Made by a program: the position numbers and the translations under genes. This document shows positions 45,643-53,928 of a stretch of 64,000 bases of DNA, piece by piece (position 1 is the first letter of the stretch; each line of letters begins with the position of its first letter). The notes beneath the pieces are model-generated. The model made no database searches. It was not told the origin of the DNA and saw only the letters and a list, made by a program, of their open reading frames with translations. Source of the DNA: Nonomuraea guangzhouensis (GTDB taxonomy: Bacteria > Actinomycetota > Actinomycetes > Streptosporangiales > Streptosporangiaceae); the NCBI RefSeq assembly GCF_019396345.1, contig NZ_JAHKRM010000028.1:7498-71497 (forward strand). The letters are read 5' to 3'.

Positions 45643-46919
45643 GGGGGCGGGAGGCGGCCGATCCGGAGCGACGGCTGCTGATCGGGGCCCGCCGCCGGAT
45701 CACCGTACAGGTGGCGGGCGCGATCTCCTTGGTGCTCGCCCTGTTCGCAGCGGTGGTCTACGGCGTCACCGTGAACGACCAGCACGACTCCGCGCGGCGT
45801 GACCTGGCCGCCGCGACGCGGAACGGCTCCGTCACCCACCCTCCCCCCTGCGTCTGGCTGTTCGAGCTGCGCGACGGCACCGTACAGAGCTCTCCGGGGG
45901 CACCGGAGGCGCTCCCCCTGGACAGCGCGCTGTACCTGGCCGCCGGCAGCCCGCCGCAGGTCGGCCAGGTCGAGCTGGCCGGGCAGAGCTATCTCGTCCG
46001 CACCGAGCGGCACGGTGACGTGGCGGTCCAGGCGGTGATGGACCTTCGCTACCAGGCCGCCGAACGTCATCGGCTGCTCCGCACGCTCGGCGCCGCCGAA
46101 CTCGCCGGGCTGCTGGCCGCGCTGCTGATCGGCCAGGTCCTCGCCCGCCGGGCGATCGCGCCGCTGGGCGAGGCCCTGGCCCGCCAGCGCAGGTTCGCCG
46201 CCGACGTCAGCCACGAGCTGCGCACCCCGCTGACCCGCCTGCACACCCGCGCCCAGCTCGTCGCCCGCCAGCTGCGGCGCGGAACCGACCAGATCCTGGT
46301 CATCGACGAGGTCGACCAGCTGGTCACCGGCACCCGGCAACTGGGCGAGGTGGTCGAGGACCTGCTGGTGTCGGCCCAGTTCAAGCAGCTGCGCCGGCCG
46401 TTCGTCCCGGTCGACCTGGCCGCGCTGGCCGAGGAGCAGGCCGTCGCCGAGGCGGCGCGCGCCGCGGCGCACGGCGTGACGATCGAAGTACGCCGCCAGG
46501 GGCTCGACGAGCCCATCGTGCGCGGGGCCCAGTCCGCGCTGCGCCGGGTGATCGCCGCGCTGCTCGACAACGCGCTCGGCCATACGAGCATGGGGGGTCA
46601 TATCTGGGTGACGGTCTCCGGCGGCTCGGAGGTGGTGGAGCTCAAGGTGCGGGACGACGGCGTGGGCCTGGATCCGCACGACTCCGAGCGGCTGTTCACC
46701 CGGTTCGTGGGCCGGGGCTTCGGGCTGGGGCTGGCCCTCGTACGGGAAGTGGTGGACGGGCACGGCGGGACGATCACGGCGGACGGGCGGCCGGGCGCCG
46801 GAGCGGTGTTCACCGTCCGCCTCCCGGCGGACCCCGCCGCCCCGCACCACCCGCCGCCCAGAAGCGAGCCTGCCAACCGCTCTGACCGCTCTGACCGCGA
46901 GCCTGAGCGGCGATTTTGA
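45639..46919 (+). CDS. sensor histidine kinase
   Basis: A 426-residue membrane kinase. A first helix (about 22-44), a short extracytoplasmic loop with one Cys, a second helix (about 148-168), then the H-box FAADVSHELRTPLTRL with phosphorylated His192. The ATPase has N-box LLDNALGH, G1 DDGVGL and G2 GRGFGLGLALV. The C-terminal tail is Arg/Ser-rich. GTG 45639 overlaps the regulator stop. It lies directly downstream of the antiporter, which may be a target; the sensory signal is unknown. Confidence 0.94.
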   Translation: MRGREAADPERRLLIGARRRITVQVAGAISLVLALFAAVVYGVTVNDQHDSARRDLAAATRNGSVTHPPPCVWLFELRDGTVQSSPGAPEALPLDSALYLAAGSPPQVGQVELAGQSYLVRTERHGDVAVQAVMDLRYQAAERHRLLRTLGAAELAGLLAALLIGQVLARRAIAPLGEALARQRRFAADVSHELRTPLTRLHTRAQLVARQLRRGTDQILVIDEVDQLVTGTRQLGEVVEDLLVSAQFKQLRRPFVPVDLAALAEEQAVAEAARAAAHGVTIEVRRQGLDEPIVRGAQSALRRVIAALLDNALGHTSMGGHIWVTVSGGSEVVELKVRDDGVGLDPHDSERLFTRFVGRGFGLGLALVREVVDGHGGTITADGRPGAGAVFTVRLPADPAAPHHPPPRSEPANRSDRSDREPERRF

Positions 46920-47016
46920 TCCCCGATATTCCGACTCACGAATATTCCGGATCGTATTGACCGCGAGGAATCCTCGACTTGACTTCCGAGCGAGCAGTCG
47001 GCTACAGGAGGTCACC
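46920..47016. other. spacer before the decayed DUF6879 locus
   Basis: It contains a 16-bp-period direct repeat ATATTCCG (46926-46933 and 46942-46949) and CGAGG-AAT-CCTCG. AGGAGG lies just before ATG 47017, a fossil of a real start. No gene is present. Confidence 0.5.
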
Positions 47017-47480
47017 ATGAACCTGGTCAAGATCGCGGGCGGGATGACTGCCCGACCGTCTTCGCGATGCCCGACAGCGGCATGGTGGCCGTTCAGGGCT
47101 ACACCGCTTCGACGGCTTCCAGACCTCGGCCTGGCGGTTGGAGACTCGCGCGGTGTACTCCATGCCGGGCGAGCAGGAGGAGTTCACCTCCTTCCTGGCC
47201 ACGGGACGGCTGCACATCCCAGATGACGACGCGTGGCTGACCCGGGTGCGTGGCTTCAGGACTTCAGGATTGCGGACCTCACCGACATTTCCATCCAGGA
47301 ATCCCGGATTTCGATTTCTGGATGTTCGACGAAAAGCATGTGGTTCTCATGGAGTATGACCCGAACGGCATCCAGACACGACGCGAACTACTGGACCGTC
47401 CAGACATCGCCCGTTTCATCGGATACCGGGATATAGCCATGGGCCACTCGGTACCTTTCGCTGAATATACGGGTAACGTC
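47017..47480 (+). pseudogene. decayed small-protein/DUF6879 gene pair
   Basis: Fragments in three frames form recognisable protein pieces. ATG 47017 starts MNLVKIAGG; a one-base loss near 47041-47046 moves the continuation DDCPTVFAMPDSGMVAVQGY to another frame. Then come SAWRLETRAVYSMPGEQEEF and DDDAWLTRVR, and after further shifts DFDFWMFDEKHVVLMEYDP and AMGHSVPFAEYTG. The latter pieces match the DUF6879 pattern. Frameshifts plus the missing centre (the part between WLTRVR and FWMFD is much too short) indicate a dead locus. Such pairs usually accompany XRE-type regulators; none is seen here. Confidence 0.75.
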
Positions 47481-47636
47481 CTGCCCTCCGCAGTCGACGT
47501 CGAGCGCATCCTGCCGGTGGCGGCTATCAGGCCTGGCTTGACCACGTCTGGCCCGCCGCTGGATGCGCTGCTGGGGACCGCGGGCGTGGGGAGACCACGA
47601 TCCGCCACCCGCATCGGTGCGGAGCATCCGCGACCG
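47481..47636. other. decayed spacer
   Basis: No intact gene. Open stretches here (for example LTTSGPPLDALLGTAGVG) have no recognisable family. It may be the tail of the decayed locus. Confidence 0.4.
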
Positions 47637-48110
47637 TCAACCGACACGTTCGGCGGCGGGTTCCGATCGGGAGGCCGGCGGGTGGGCGAGGGAGTCGACA
47701 AGGCGAGTCAGCAGGTCCTTGAGCAGGTCCTGTTCGCCGCTCGCGGTGAGCAGCCGGCTCATGCCGGCCTCCACCTGCCTGCTGAGCTGCCGGTGGAGTC
47801 CGCGGCCACGCGGAGTGAGGTAGGCGCGAATGCGGCGCCGGTCGATGTCGTCGACCCGGCGATAGACCAGACCGTCGTCGGCGAGCTGGTCCATGAGCTT
47901 GGTCAGGGTGCCCGGCGGGAGGAAGGCGTGCTCGGCGACCTCGGTCATGTGGTGGCCGGTGCCGTCGGCGAGCAGGGTGATCACCCGCCAGGCGTCCAGC
48001 GAGCAGCCCTCGGCGTTGAGGATGGCGGCGAGGCGCCGGCCGAGAAGCCGTTCGGCCTGCGTCAGCAGATGGATCAGATCCGGCGGCTGACGCGTACCCG
48101 GAACAGCCAT
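47637..48110 (-). CDS. MarR-family transcriptional regulator
   Basis: A 157-residue winged-helix regulator: LIHLLTQAERLLGRRLAAIL, CSLDAWRVITLLADG, then the recognition region LPPGTLTKLMDQLADDGLV, the wing DDIDRRRIRAYLT and the dimerisation C-terminus. ATG 48110 has a perfect AAGGAGG upstream. It is divergent from the AmiC-like gene; with no other regulator nearby it may control that gene and the transporter. Confidence 0.93.
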   Translation of the reverse strand: MAVPGTRQPPDLIHLLTQAERLLGRRLAAILNAEGCSLDAWRVITLLADGTGHHMTEVAEHAFLPPGTLTKLMDQLADDGLVYRRVDDIDRRRIRAYLTPRGRGLHRQLSRQVEAGMSRLLTASGEQDLLKDLLTRLVDSLAHPPASRSEPAAERVG

Positions 48111-48207
48111 GACCCTCCTTGATCGGGGAAGTTTTCTCATGCTACAGACCGGTTGCAGCTTCCGGAATGGTGTGGAATTCATGCCCTTGACCAGGAAGCA
48201 TGGCGTC
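48111..48207. promoter_or_regulatory. divergent promoter region, MarR / AmiC-like gene
   Basis: An imperfect dyad CTACAG-N5-TTGCAG lies at 48142-48158. MarR sites are typically imperfect inverted repeats between divergent genes, so this is a possible operator, at low confidence. Confidence 0.35.
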
Positions 48208-49332
48208 ATGCCCCGGTTTGACAGGCAGGTCCCCGGACCGCCGGACCCGTCGCCGCGTGGTCTCGCCGATGTGGTCGACCTCAGCGGCGAGACGGTGAAC
48301 GTGGCGCTGGTGGTACCGATGCGGGGCCCCTCCGGGATGTTCGGGCCGGCCTGCGAGCTGTGCGCGGAGTTGGCCGCTGACGAGGTGAACCGGGCAGGGG
48401 GCGTGCTGGGGCGCGAGCTCCGTCTGGTGCCGGTCGACGGCGGCGCCCCGCCGGATCGGGTGGCGGCCGAGGTGGAGGCGCTGGTGTCGCTGGGCGCGGT
48501 GCAGGGGGTCACCGGCTGGCATATCTCCTCGGTACGCCAGGCCGTCGCGCCGCGCGTCGCCCACCGGGTGCCGTACGTCTACACGGCGCTGTACGAAGGC
48601 GGCGAGCGTACCGACGGCGTGTTCATGACCAGCGAGACCCCGCTCGACCAGTTGTACCCGGCCATGCGGCTGCTGGGACGGGAACGGGGGCTGCGGCGCT
48701 GGTTCGTGGTGGGCAACGACTACGTCTGGCCACGCGGTACCGCGCGGGCCGCCCACCGGTACGCGGCGGAGTGCGGGGCGGTCATCTGCGGCGAGTCCTA
48801 CCTGCCGCTGGGCACCCACGATTTCGGCGAGGTGCTGCGGCACATCGAGCGGAGCGAGGGCGACGCGGTGCTGATGCTGCTGGTCGGCAGTGACGCGGTG
48901 CGTTTCAACCGGGCGTTCGCCCGCAGCGGGCTGGACCAGCGGTGCCTGCGGCTGAGCACGCTGATGGACGAGAGCATGCTGCTGGCCAGCGGCTCCTCGG
49001 CGACCAGCGGGCTGTACAGCACCGCGGGCTTCTTCGCCTCCCTGGCGACTTCGGAGAATCTGGATTTCCATGGACGGTACGCGCGCAGTTTCGGGGTGGA
49101 CGCGCCGCCGCTGGGCAGTCTCGGCGAGTCCTGCTACGAAGGAGTGCTTCTGCTGTCGGCGCTCATCGAGCGGGCCGGAACCCTGGATGTGCGGACAATC
49201 GTGGGCCACGCCGACGCGGTCTCCTACGAAGGTCCGCGCGGATTGCTGCGAATGCGGCGCCGGCACGTGCGCCAGCGCATCTACCTGGCCGAGGCACAAG
49301 GGCTGGAGTTCGACGTGGTGGCCCAGTTATAA
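48208..49332 (+). CDS. UrtA/AmiC-like ligand-binding protein without signal peptide
   Basis: A 374-residue type I periplasmic-binding fold protein (Peripla_BP_5/AmiC group). NVALVVPMRGPSGMFGPACE opens it, and VVGNDYVWPRGTARAAHRYA closely parallels [20 protein letters not shown] of the UrtA encoded at 49722. No signal peptide or lipobox is present from any plausible start, so it should be cytosolic. AmiC from the amidase operon is the known precedent, a sensor of short amides. Start options are ATG 48208 (AGGAAG upstream), 48181 and 48109; I use 48208. It lies immediately upstream of the urt operon's leader, hence a ligand-sensing role is inferred. Confidence 0.75.
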   Translation: MPRFDRQVPGPPDPSPRGLADVVDLSGETVNVALVVPMRGPSGMFGPACELCAELAADEVNRAGGVLGRELRLVPVDGGAPPDRVAAEVEALVSLGAVQGVTGWHISSVRQAVAPRVAHRVPYVYTALYEGGERTDGVFMTSETPLDQLYPAMRLLGRERGLRRWFVVGNDYVWPRGTARAAHRYAAECGAVICGESYLPLGTHDFGEVLRHIERSEGDAVLMLLVGSDAVRFNRAFARSGLDQRCLRLSTLMDESMLLASGSSATSGLYSTAGFFASLATSENLDFHGRYARSFGVDAPPLGSLGESCYEGVLLLSALIERAGTLDVRTIVGHADAVSYEGPRGLLRMRRRHVRQRIYLAEAQGLEFDVVAQL

Positions 49333-49368
49333 GCGGGCTTGACAGCGTACACGCCACACCCCAAGATA

Positions 49369-49524
49369 CTTCCTACAGGAAGGATCTGCGAGAGACTCGC
49401 AGGTCGGATGGCTGCGAGTGCCATGCGACGAGCCCGGGCGGGCGCTTTCGACCCAGCCCGCGCAGCCGCCGTTAGACCATTCTTTGAAAAAGTCGGCGCA
49501 CATGATTTGTGCGTCGGCTTTTTT
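49369..49524 (+). ncRNA. structured leader/attenuator candidate upstream of urtA
   Basis: Three consecutive hairpins precede a strong terminator. H1 is CTTCC-TACA-GGAAG (49369-49382). H2 is CTGCGAG-AGA-CTCGCAG (49386-49402). H3 is a long stem GGCTGCG (49410-49416) with CGCAGCC (49461-49467), enclosing CGGGC/GCCCG and GGG/CCC pairs. A 5' leader that can be terminated or read through is plausible. It could instead be only the 3' end of the preceding gene. I do not match it to a known riboswitch class: guanidine-I signature boxes are absent, and the loops do not fit the dual-hexaloop ANTAR pattern. Confidence 0.5.
49487..49524 (+). terminator. intrinsic terminator
   Basis: A 16-bp stem (49487-49502 with 49508-49523), with two G-T wobbles and a 5-nt loop, ends in a six-T run. 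This is a classical U-tract terminator, unusual for such GC-rich DNA. It lies 155 bp after the AmiC-like stop and about 200 bp before urtA. Confidence 0.9.
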
Positions 49525-49721
49525 GTTTCGGATAGACGCCCTGTTAAATCAGCTCGAAACAGCCACTTAAGGACCGCGAAACGTCCTCGTAATGGTGTTC
49601 ATTGACGCTGACTATGCCAATCGATCGCATGCATTTTTAGCGAAACGGCGACTCAGCAATGCGTGGCTTCGTCATCGAATTCCACGGTTCACGCTCCCTG
49701 AGTGGAGCGGAGGAGGTTTCC
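49525..49721. promoter_or_regulatory. urtA upstream region
   Basis: AT-richer than its neighbours (around 49560-49650), probably holding the promoter. CGCTCC-N6-GGAGCG (49692-49709) is a hairpin immediately before the GGAGGAGG ribosome site and could influence its access. Confidence 0.45.
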
Positions 49722-50969
49722 ATGTACCGGGTTCGCGGACGCCGCGCGGCGGCGGGTGCGGCAATTCTCGCCGCCGCACTGACGCTTGGCGCGTGTGGCA
49801 GCAGGACCGACCAGACCCCCACTGCCCCGGCTGCGGCCGACACTTCGGGCTCGACCGTCAAGGTCGGACTGCTCAACTCGCTGTCCGGCACCATGGCCAT
49901 CAGCGAGGTGACCGTCAAGAACTCCCTCATGCTCGCTGTGGACGAGATCAACGCCGCCGGCGGTGTGCTCGGCAAGAAGATCGAGCCGATCAGCGAGGAC
50001 GGCGCCTCGGACTGGCCCACCTTCGCCGAGAAGTCGCAGAAGCTCATCAGCCAGGACCACGTGGCCGCGGTGTTCGGGTGCTGGACCTCGGCCAGCCGCA
50101 AGGCCGTCAAGCCGGTGTACGAGAAGAACCAGGCGCTGCTGTTCTACCCCGTCCAGTACGAGGGCCTGGAGCAGTCGCCGTACATCTACTACACCGGCGC
50201 GACCACCAACCAGCAGATCGTGCCCGCGCTGGACTACCTGAAGGCCCAGGGCAAGACCTCGCTCTACCTGGTGGGCAGCGACTACGTCTTCCCGCGCACC
50301 GCCAACAAGATCATCAAGGCGTACGCCGCGGCCAACGGCATGAAGGTGCTCGGCGAGGACTACGCGCCGCTGGGCTCCACCGAATTTTCCACCATCACCA
50401 ACAAGGTGAAGGCCGCGGGTGCCAGCGCGGTGTTCAACACCCTCAACGGTGACAGCAACGTGGCCTTCTTCAAGGAGTACAAGTCCGCCGGCCTGACCGC
50501 CGACAAGATGCCGGTGCTCTCGGTGTCCATCGCCGAGGAAGAGGTCAAGAGCATCGGCACCCAGTACCTGGCCGACCAGTTGACGGCGTGGAACTACTAC
50601 CAGACCACTCCGGGCGCGGCCAACGAGAAGTTCGTCAAGGCCTACAAGGCCAAGTACGGCGCGGACAAGCCGACCAGCGACCCGATGGAGGCCGCCTACG
50701 TGTCGGTCTACCTGTGGAAGGCGATGGTGGAGAAGGCCGGCTCCTTCGAGGTCGCGAAGGTCAAGGCGGCCAGCGCCGGGGGCGGCATCACCTTCGACGC
50801 GCCGGAGGGCAAGGTCACGGTCGACGGCCCGACGCAGCACGTCTACAAGACCGCCCGCATCGGCAAGATCGGCTCTGACGGCCTGATCACGGAGGTGTGG
50901 AACTCCGGCGAGCCGGTCAAGCCCGATCCGTTCCTGAAGGGCTACAGCTGGGCCGGCAGCCTGACCTGA
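49722..50969 (+). CDS. urtA: urea/amide ABC transporter substrate-binding lipoprotein
   Basis: A 415-residue binding protein. Lipobox LGAC gives Cys25, and a Thr/Ala linker follows. [20 protein letters not shown] and [20 protein letters not shown] are close to UrtA, as are [19 protein letters not shown] and the ending [12 protein letters not shown]. UrtA proteins bind urea; close relatives bind short amides. ATG 49722 follows GGAGGAGG. It heads a five-gene operon with two permeases and two ATPases. A stem-loop after it likely keeps its level above the rest. Confidence 0.93.
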   Translation: MYRVRGRRAAAGAAILAAALTLGACGSRTDQTPTAPAAADTSGSTVKVGLLNSLSGTMAISEVTVKNSLMLAVDEINAAGGVLGKKIEPISEDGASDWPTFAEKSQKLISQDHVAAVFGCWTSASRKAVKPVYEKNQALLFYPVQYEGLEQSPYIYYTGATTNQQIVPALDYLKAQGKTSLYLVGSDYVFPRTANKIIKAYAAANGMKVLGEDYAPLGSTEFSTITNKVKAAGASAVFNTLNGDSNVAFFKEYKSAGLTADKMPVLSVSIAEEEVKSIGTQYLADQLTAWNYYQTTPGAANEKFVKAYKAKYGADKPTSDPMEAAYVSVYLWKAMVEKAGSFEVAKVKAASAGGGITFDAPEGKVTVDGPTQHVYKTARIGKIGSDGLITEVWNSGEPVKPDPFLKGYSWAGSLT

Positions 50970-50980
50970 CGGCCGACCAC

Positions 50981-51014
50981 CGCGGGTGAGCCGGACCGAT
51001 CCGGCTCACCCGCG
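50981..51014 (+). terminator. intercistronic stem-loop between urtA and urtB
   Basis: A perfect 15-bp stem CGCGGGTGAGCCGGA with a 4-nt loop (50996-50999) and no T-run. It follows the urtA stop by 12 bp. Such elements often act as partial terminators or mRNA stabilisers that raise binding-protein levels over channel levels. Confidence 0.7.
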
Positions 51015-51050
51015 CACAGCCCGCCCCCTCACGATCCGGAGGTTCGACCT

Positions 51051-51950
51051 GTGACGCTGGTCTTCAGCCAACTGTTCACCGGCATCAGCATCGGCGCGGT
51101 GCTGCTGCTCATCGCTCTGGGCCTGTCGCTCACCTTCGGCCAGATGAACGTCATCAACATGGCCCACGGGGAGTTCATCATGGCCGGCGCGTACACCGTG
51201 TACGTCCTGCAACAGATCATCACCAACGCCGGAGCGTCGTTGCTGGTCGCCCTGCCGGTGGCGTTCCTCGTCGCCGGAGCGATGGGCGTCGTGCTGGAAT
51301 TCCTGCTCATTCGCCGGCTCTACACCCGGCCGCTGGACACTCTGCTGGTCACCTGGGGTGTCTCACTCATACTGCAGCAGCTGGCCAGGGACATCTTCGG
51401 CGCCCCCAACGTGCAGACGCGCGCACCGGAGCTCCTCAGCGGCAGCACGAAGATCTTCTCGACGGGTGCCGGCGATCTGGTGCTGTCCAACAGCCGCCTG
51501 TTCATCCTCGCCCTGGCCTTGCTGGCCGTCGCCGCGCTGACCCTGCTGCTGCGCATGACCCCCCTGGGCCGTCGCATCCGCGCCGTCGTGCAGAACCGCG
51601 ATCTGGCCGCGGCGTCGGGGATACCCACCGGCCGGGTGGACCGGTTGACCTTCTTCATCGGCTCCGGGCTCGCCGGCATCGCCGGGGTCGCGCTGACTCT
51701 GGTCGGCCCGATCGGACCGACGATGGGCACCAACATCATCATCGACGCCTTCCTCGTCGTCGTGGTCGGCGGCATCGGGCAGCTGAAGGGCACGGTGGTC
51801 GTGGCCTTCGCTCTCGGCCTGATGCAGTCGCTGGTGGAGTACTCCACCACTCTCAGCGTGGCCAAGGTGCTGGTGTTCCTCACCATCGTGGCGTTCCTGC
51901 AATGGCGGCCACGAGGCCTGTTCACCCTGCGTACCCGGAGCCTGGCATGA
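51051..51950 (+). CDS. urtB: urea/amide ABC transporter permease
   Basis: A 299-residue permease of the branched-chain amino acid/urea type (LivH-like): about eight helices, LALGLSLTFGQMNVINMAHG at the start, and the family loop AAASGIPTGRVDRLTFFIGS. GTG 51051 has GGAGG 8 nt upstream. It pairs with UrtC, and its stop overlaps the next start (ATGA). Confidence 0.92.
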   Translation: MTLVFSQLFTGISIGAVLLLIALGLSLTFGQMNVINMAHGEFIMAGAYTVYVLQQIITNAGASLLVALPVAFLVAGAMGVVLEFLLIRRLYTRPLDTLLVTWGVSLILQQLARDIFGAPNVQTRAPELLSGSTKIFSTGAGDLVLSNSRLFILALALLAVAALTLLLRMTPLGRRIRAVVQNRDLAAASGIPTGRVDRLTFFIGSGLAGIAGVALTLVGPIGPTMGTNIIIDAFLVVVVGGIGQLKGTVVVAFALGLMQSLVEYSTTLSVAKVLVFLTIVAFLQWRPRGLFTLRTRSLA

Positions 51951-53161
51951 GCGCCGACGGCTTGGCACGCTGGGGCGGCCGGTTCGCCGCGGGCTCTCCG
52001 ACTCGTACGGGGGCCGGATTCGCCCTCGCCGCCGTCGCGCTCTTCGCGGTGGCACCGCTGGTCCTGGGCGACTTCCGGCTGAGCCTGCTGGCCAAGTACC
52101 TCTGCATGGCGATCGTGGCCGTCGGCATCGGCCTGGTCTGGGGCCGGGGCGGGATGCTCGCCCTGGGCCAGGGCGTGTTCTTCGGCCTCGGCGGATACGC
52201 GATGGCGATGCACCTCAAGCTCGCCGACGCCGGTCCCGGGAATCTGCCCGACTTCATGCAGCTCTACGGCCAGGTGGAGCGCCTGCCCTGGTGGTGGGAA
52301 CCGTTCGCCAGCCCGTTCTTCGCGATGGCGGCCGTCGTGCTGCTGCCCATGTTCCTGGCGTTCCTGCTCGGCTCGCTGGTCTTCCGCCGGCGCGTTCGCG
52401 GCGCCTACTTCGCGATCCTGTCCCAGGCACTGGCCGCCGCCATGGCGATCTTCCTGATCGGTGAGCAGGGAACCACCGGGGGCACCAACGGCTTGACCGA
52501 CATCCAGGGCTTCTTCGGCTACAACCTCGACGACCCGCTCAACCAGCGCATGGTCTACTTCATCATCGCCGGCTGCCTGCTGCTGATGCTGGCCGCGGCG
52601 CGGCAGCTGATGCACAGCCGCTATGGCGAGCTGCTGGTCGCGACCCGCGATGCCGAGGAACGGGTCCGCTTCCTCGGCTACGACCCCGCCAAGGTCAAGC
52701 TGGTGGCCTATGTCGTGGCCGCGGGCATGGCGGGCCTGGCCGGCGCCTTGTTCGTGCCCGCGGTAGGTATCATCTCCCCCGCGCTGATCGGCGTCGTGCC
52801 CTCCATCGAGTTCGTCGTCGGAGTGGCCGTCGGCGGCCGGGCGACCCTGCTCGGACCGGTTCTCGGCGCGATCGGCGTGGCATGGGCGAAGACCGCGTTG
52901 TCGGAGCAGTTCCCGGCCGCGTGGACGTATTTCGAAGGGTTGCTGTTCGTGCTCCTGATCGCCTTCCTACCGGGTGGCCTGGCATCCGTGGCCGGCCTCA
53001 TCCGGCGCCGCCGTGCCTCCGGCGGCACCGCCCGGAGGGCTACACCCGCCGACGGCCCCGTCCGGAGGGCGGCACCAGCAGGCGAAACCGCACCACCCAT
53101 CGGCGTCCCTGCCCCTGCCCCTGCCCCTGCCCCTGCGGACACGAGAGAGGTCACCCAGTGA
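51947..53161 (+). CDS. urtC: urea/amide ABC transporter permease with low-complexity tail
   Basis: A 404-residue LivM-type permease with about ten helices. The core includes VGIGLVWGRGGMLALGQGVF and EERVRFLGYDPAKVKLVAYV. After residue about 355 the protein continues as a charged, then Ala/Pro-rich tail ending in a run of (Pro-Ala) dipeptides, not needed for the permease fold and coded by a perfect hexanucleotide repeat. ATG 51947 overlaps the urtB stop; its stop overlaps urtD. Confidence 0.92.
   Translation: MSADGLARWGGRFAAGSPTRTGAGFALAAVALFAVAPLVLGDFRLSLLAKYLCMAIVAVGIGLVWGRGGMLALGQGVFFGLGGYAMAMHLKLADAGPGNLPDFMQLYGQVERLPWWWEPFASPFFAMAAVVLLPMFLAFLLGSLVFRRRVRGAYFAILSQALAAAMAIFLIGEQGTTGGTNGLTDIQGFFGYNLDDPLNQRMVYFIIAGCLLLMLAAARQLMHSRYGELLVATRDAEERVRFLGYDPAKVKLVAYVVAAGMAGLAGALFVPAVGIISPALIGVVPSIEFVVGVAVGGRATLLGPVLGAIGVAWAKTALSEQFPAAWTYFEGLLFVLLIAFLPGGLASVAGLIRRRRASGGTARRATPADGPVRRAAPAGETAPPIGVPAPAPAPAPADTREVTQ
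53110..53136 (+). repeat. hexanucleotide repeat in urtC
   Basis: Four perfect copies of TGCCCC (53110-53133) plus TGC encode (Pro-Ala)n at the end of UrtC. The unit is 6 bp, so copy-number change keeps the frame and would vary only the tail length. Confidence 0.85.
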
Positions 53162-53928
53162 GCACCGAAAGCGCCGCCGGGTTGCGGATCCGTGACCTGA
53201 GAGTGGTCTTCGACGGCTTCGCCGCCGTGGACGGCGTGGACATCGACGTCCCACCCGGCGACGTGCGTTTCATCATCGGACCCAACGGCGCCGGGAAGAC
53301 CACCCTCGTGGACGCGGTCACCGGCCTGGTGAAGGCCTCCGGCTCGGCCTCGTTCGGCGGTCAGGAGCTGCTCGGCCGGAAGGTCCACCACATCAACCGG
53401 CTGGGCATCGGGCGTACCTTCCAGACCGCGACCGTGTTCGAGGAGCTCACCGTGCTGCAGAACCTCGACATCGCCGCGGGAACCGGCCGCGGCCCGCTGA
53501 CCATGCTGCGCAGGCGCAAGAGCGTGCCGGAGGGCGTGGCCCAGGCGATGGAGGCGATCGGGCTGGCCACGGCGCGGAACAAGCTCGCCGGCACCCTCGC
53601 CCATGGCCAGAAGCAGTGGCTGGAGATCGGCATGCTGCTGGTGCAGGACGCCAAGCTGCTGCTGCTCGACGAACCGGTGGCCGGCATGAGCCACGATGAA
53701 CGCGAGACCACCGGCGAACTCCTCGGGCTGCTCAGCAAGGAGCGCACCGTCGTGGTCATCGAGCACGACATGGACTTCCTGCGGCGCTTCGCCCGTACTG
53801 TCACCGTCATGCACGCGGGCCGGAAGCTGAGCGAGGGCAGCGTCGCCCAGGTGCAGGCGGACCCGAAGGTGCAGGAGGTCTACCTGGGACACGCCGGCGC
53901 GAGCGCCGCGGCCGTAGGGGAGGCGTGA
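53158..53928 (+). CDS. urtD: urea/amide ABC transporter ATPase
   Basis: A 256-residue LivG/UrtD-type ATPase. Walker A is GPNGAGKTT, the Q-loop lies near GRTFQTATVF, the signature LAHGQKQWLEIGM takes the UrtD variant form (HGQ instead of SGGQ), Walker B is LLLLDEPVAGM and the H-loop VIEHDMDF. GTG 53158 overlaps the urtC stop (GTGA) and has GAGAGG upstream. Confidence 0.93.
   Translation: MSTESAAGLRIRDLRVVFDGFAAVDGVDIDVPPGDVRFIIGPNGAGKTTLVDAVTGLVKASGSASFGGQELLGRKVHHINRLGIGRTFQTATVFEELTVLQNLDIAAGTGRGPLTMLRRRKSVPEGVAQAMEAIGLATARNKLAGTLAHGQKQWLEIGMLLVQDAKLLLLDEPVAGMSHDERETTGELLGLLSKERTVVVIEHDMDFLRRFARTVTVMHAGRKLSEGSVAQVQADPKVQEVYLGHAGASAAAVGEA

Noticed and set aside
47481-47636. A further small gene before marR
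   Set aside because: Open frames have no start signal or recognisable family.
49369-49524. Guanidine-I (ykkC) riboswitch or ANTAR dual-hexaloop target
   Set aside because: The expected conserved boxes and loop sizes are not present; left as an unassigned structured leader.
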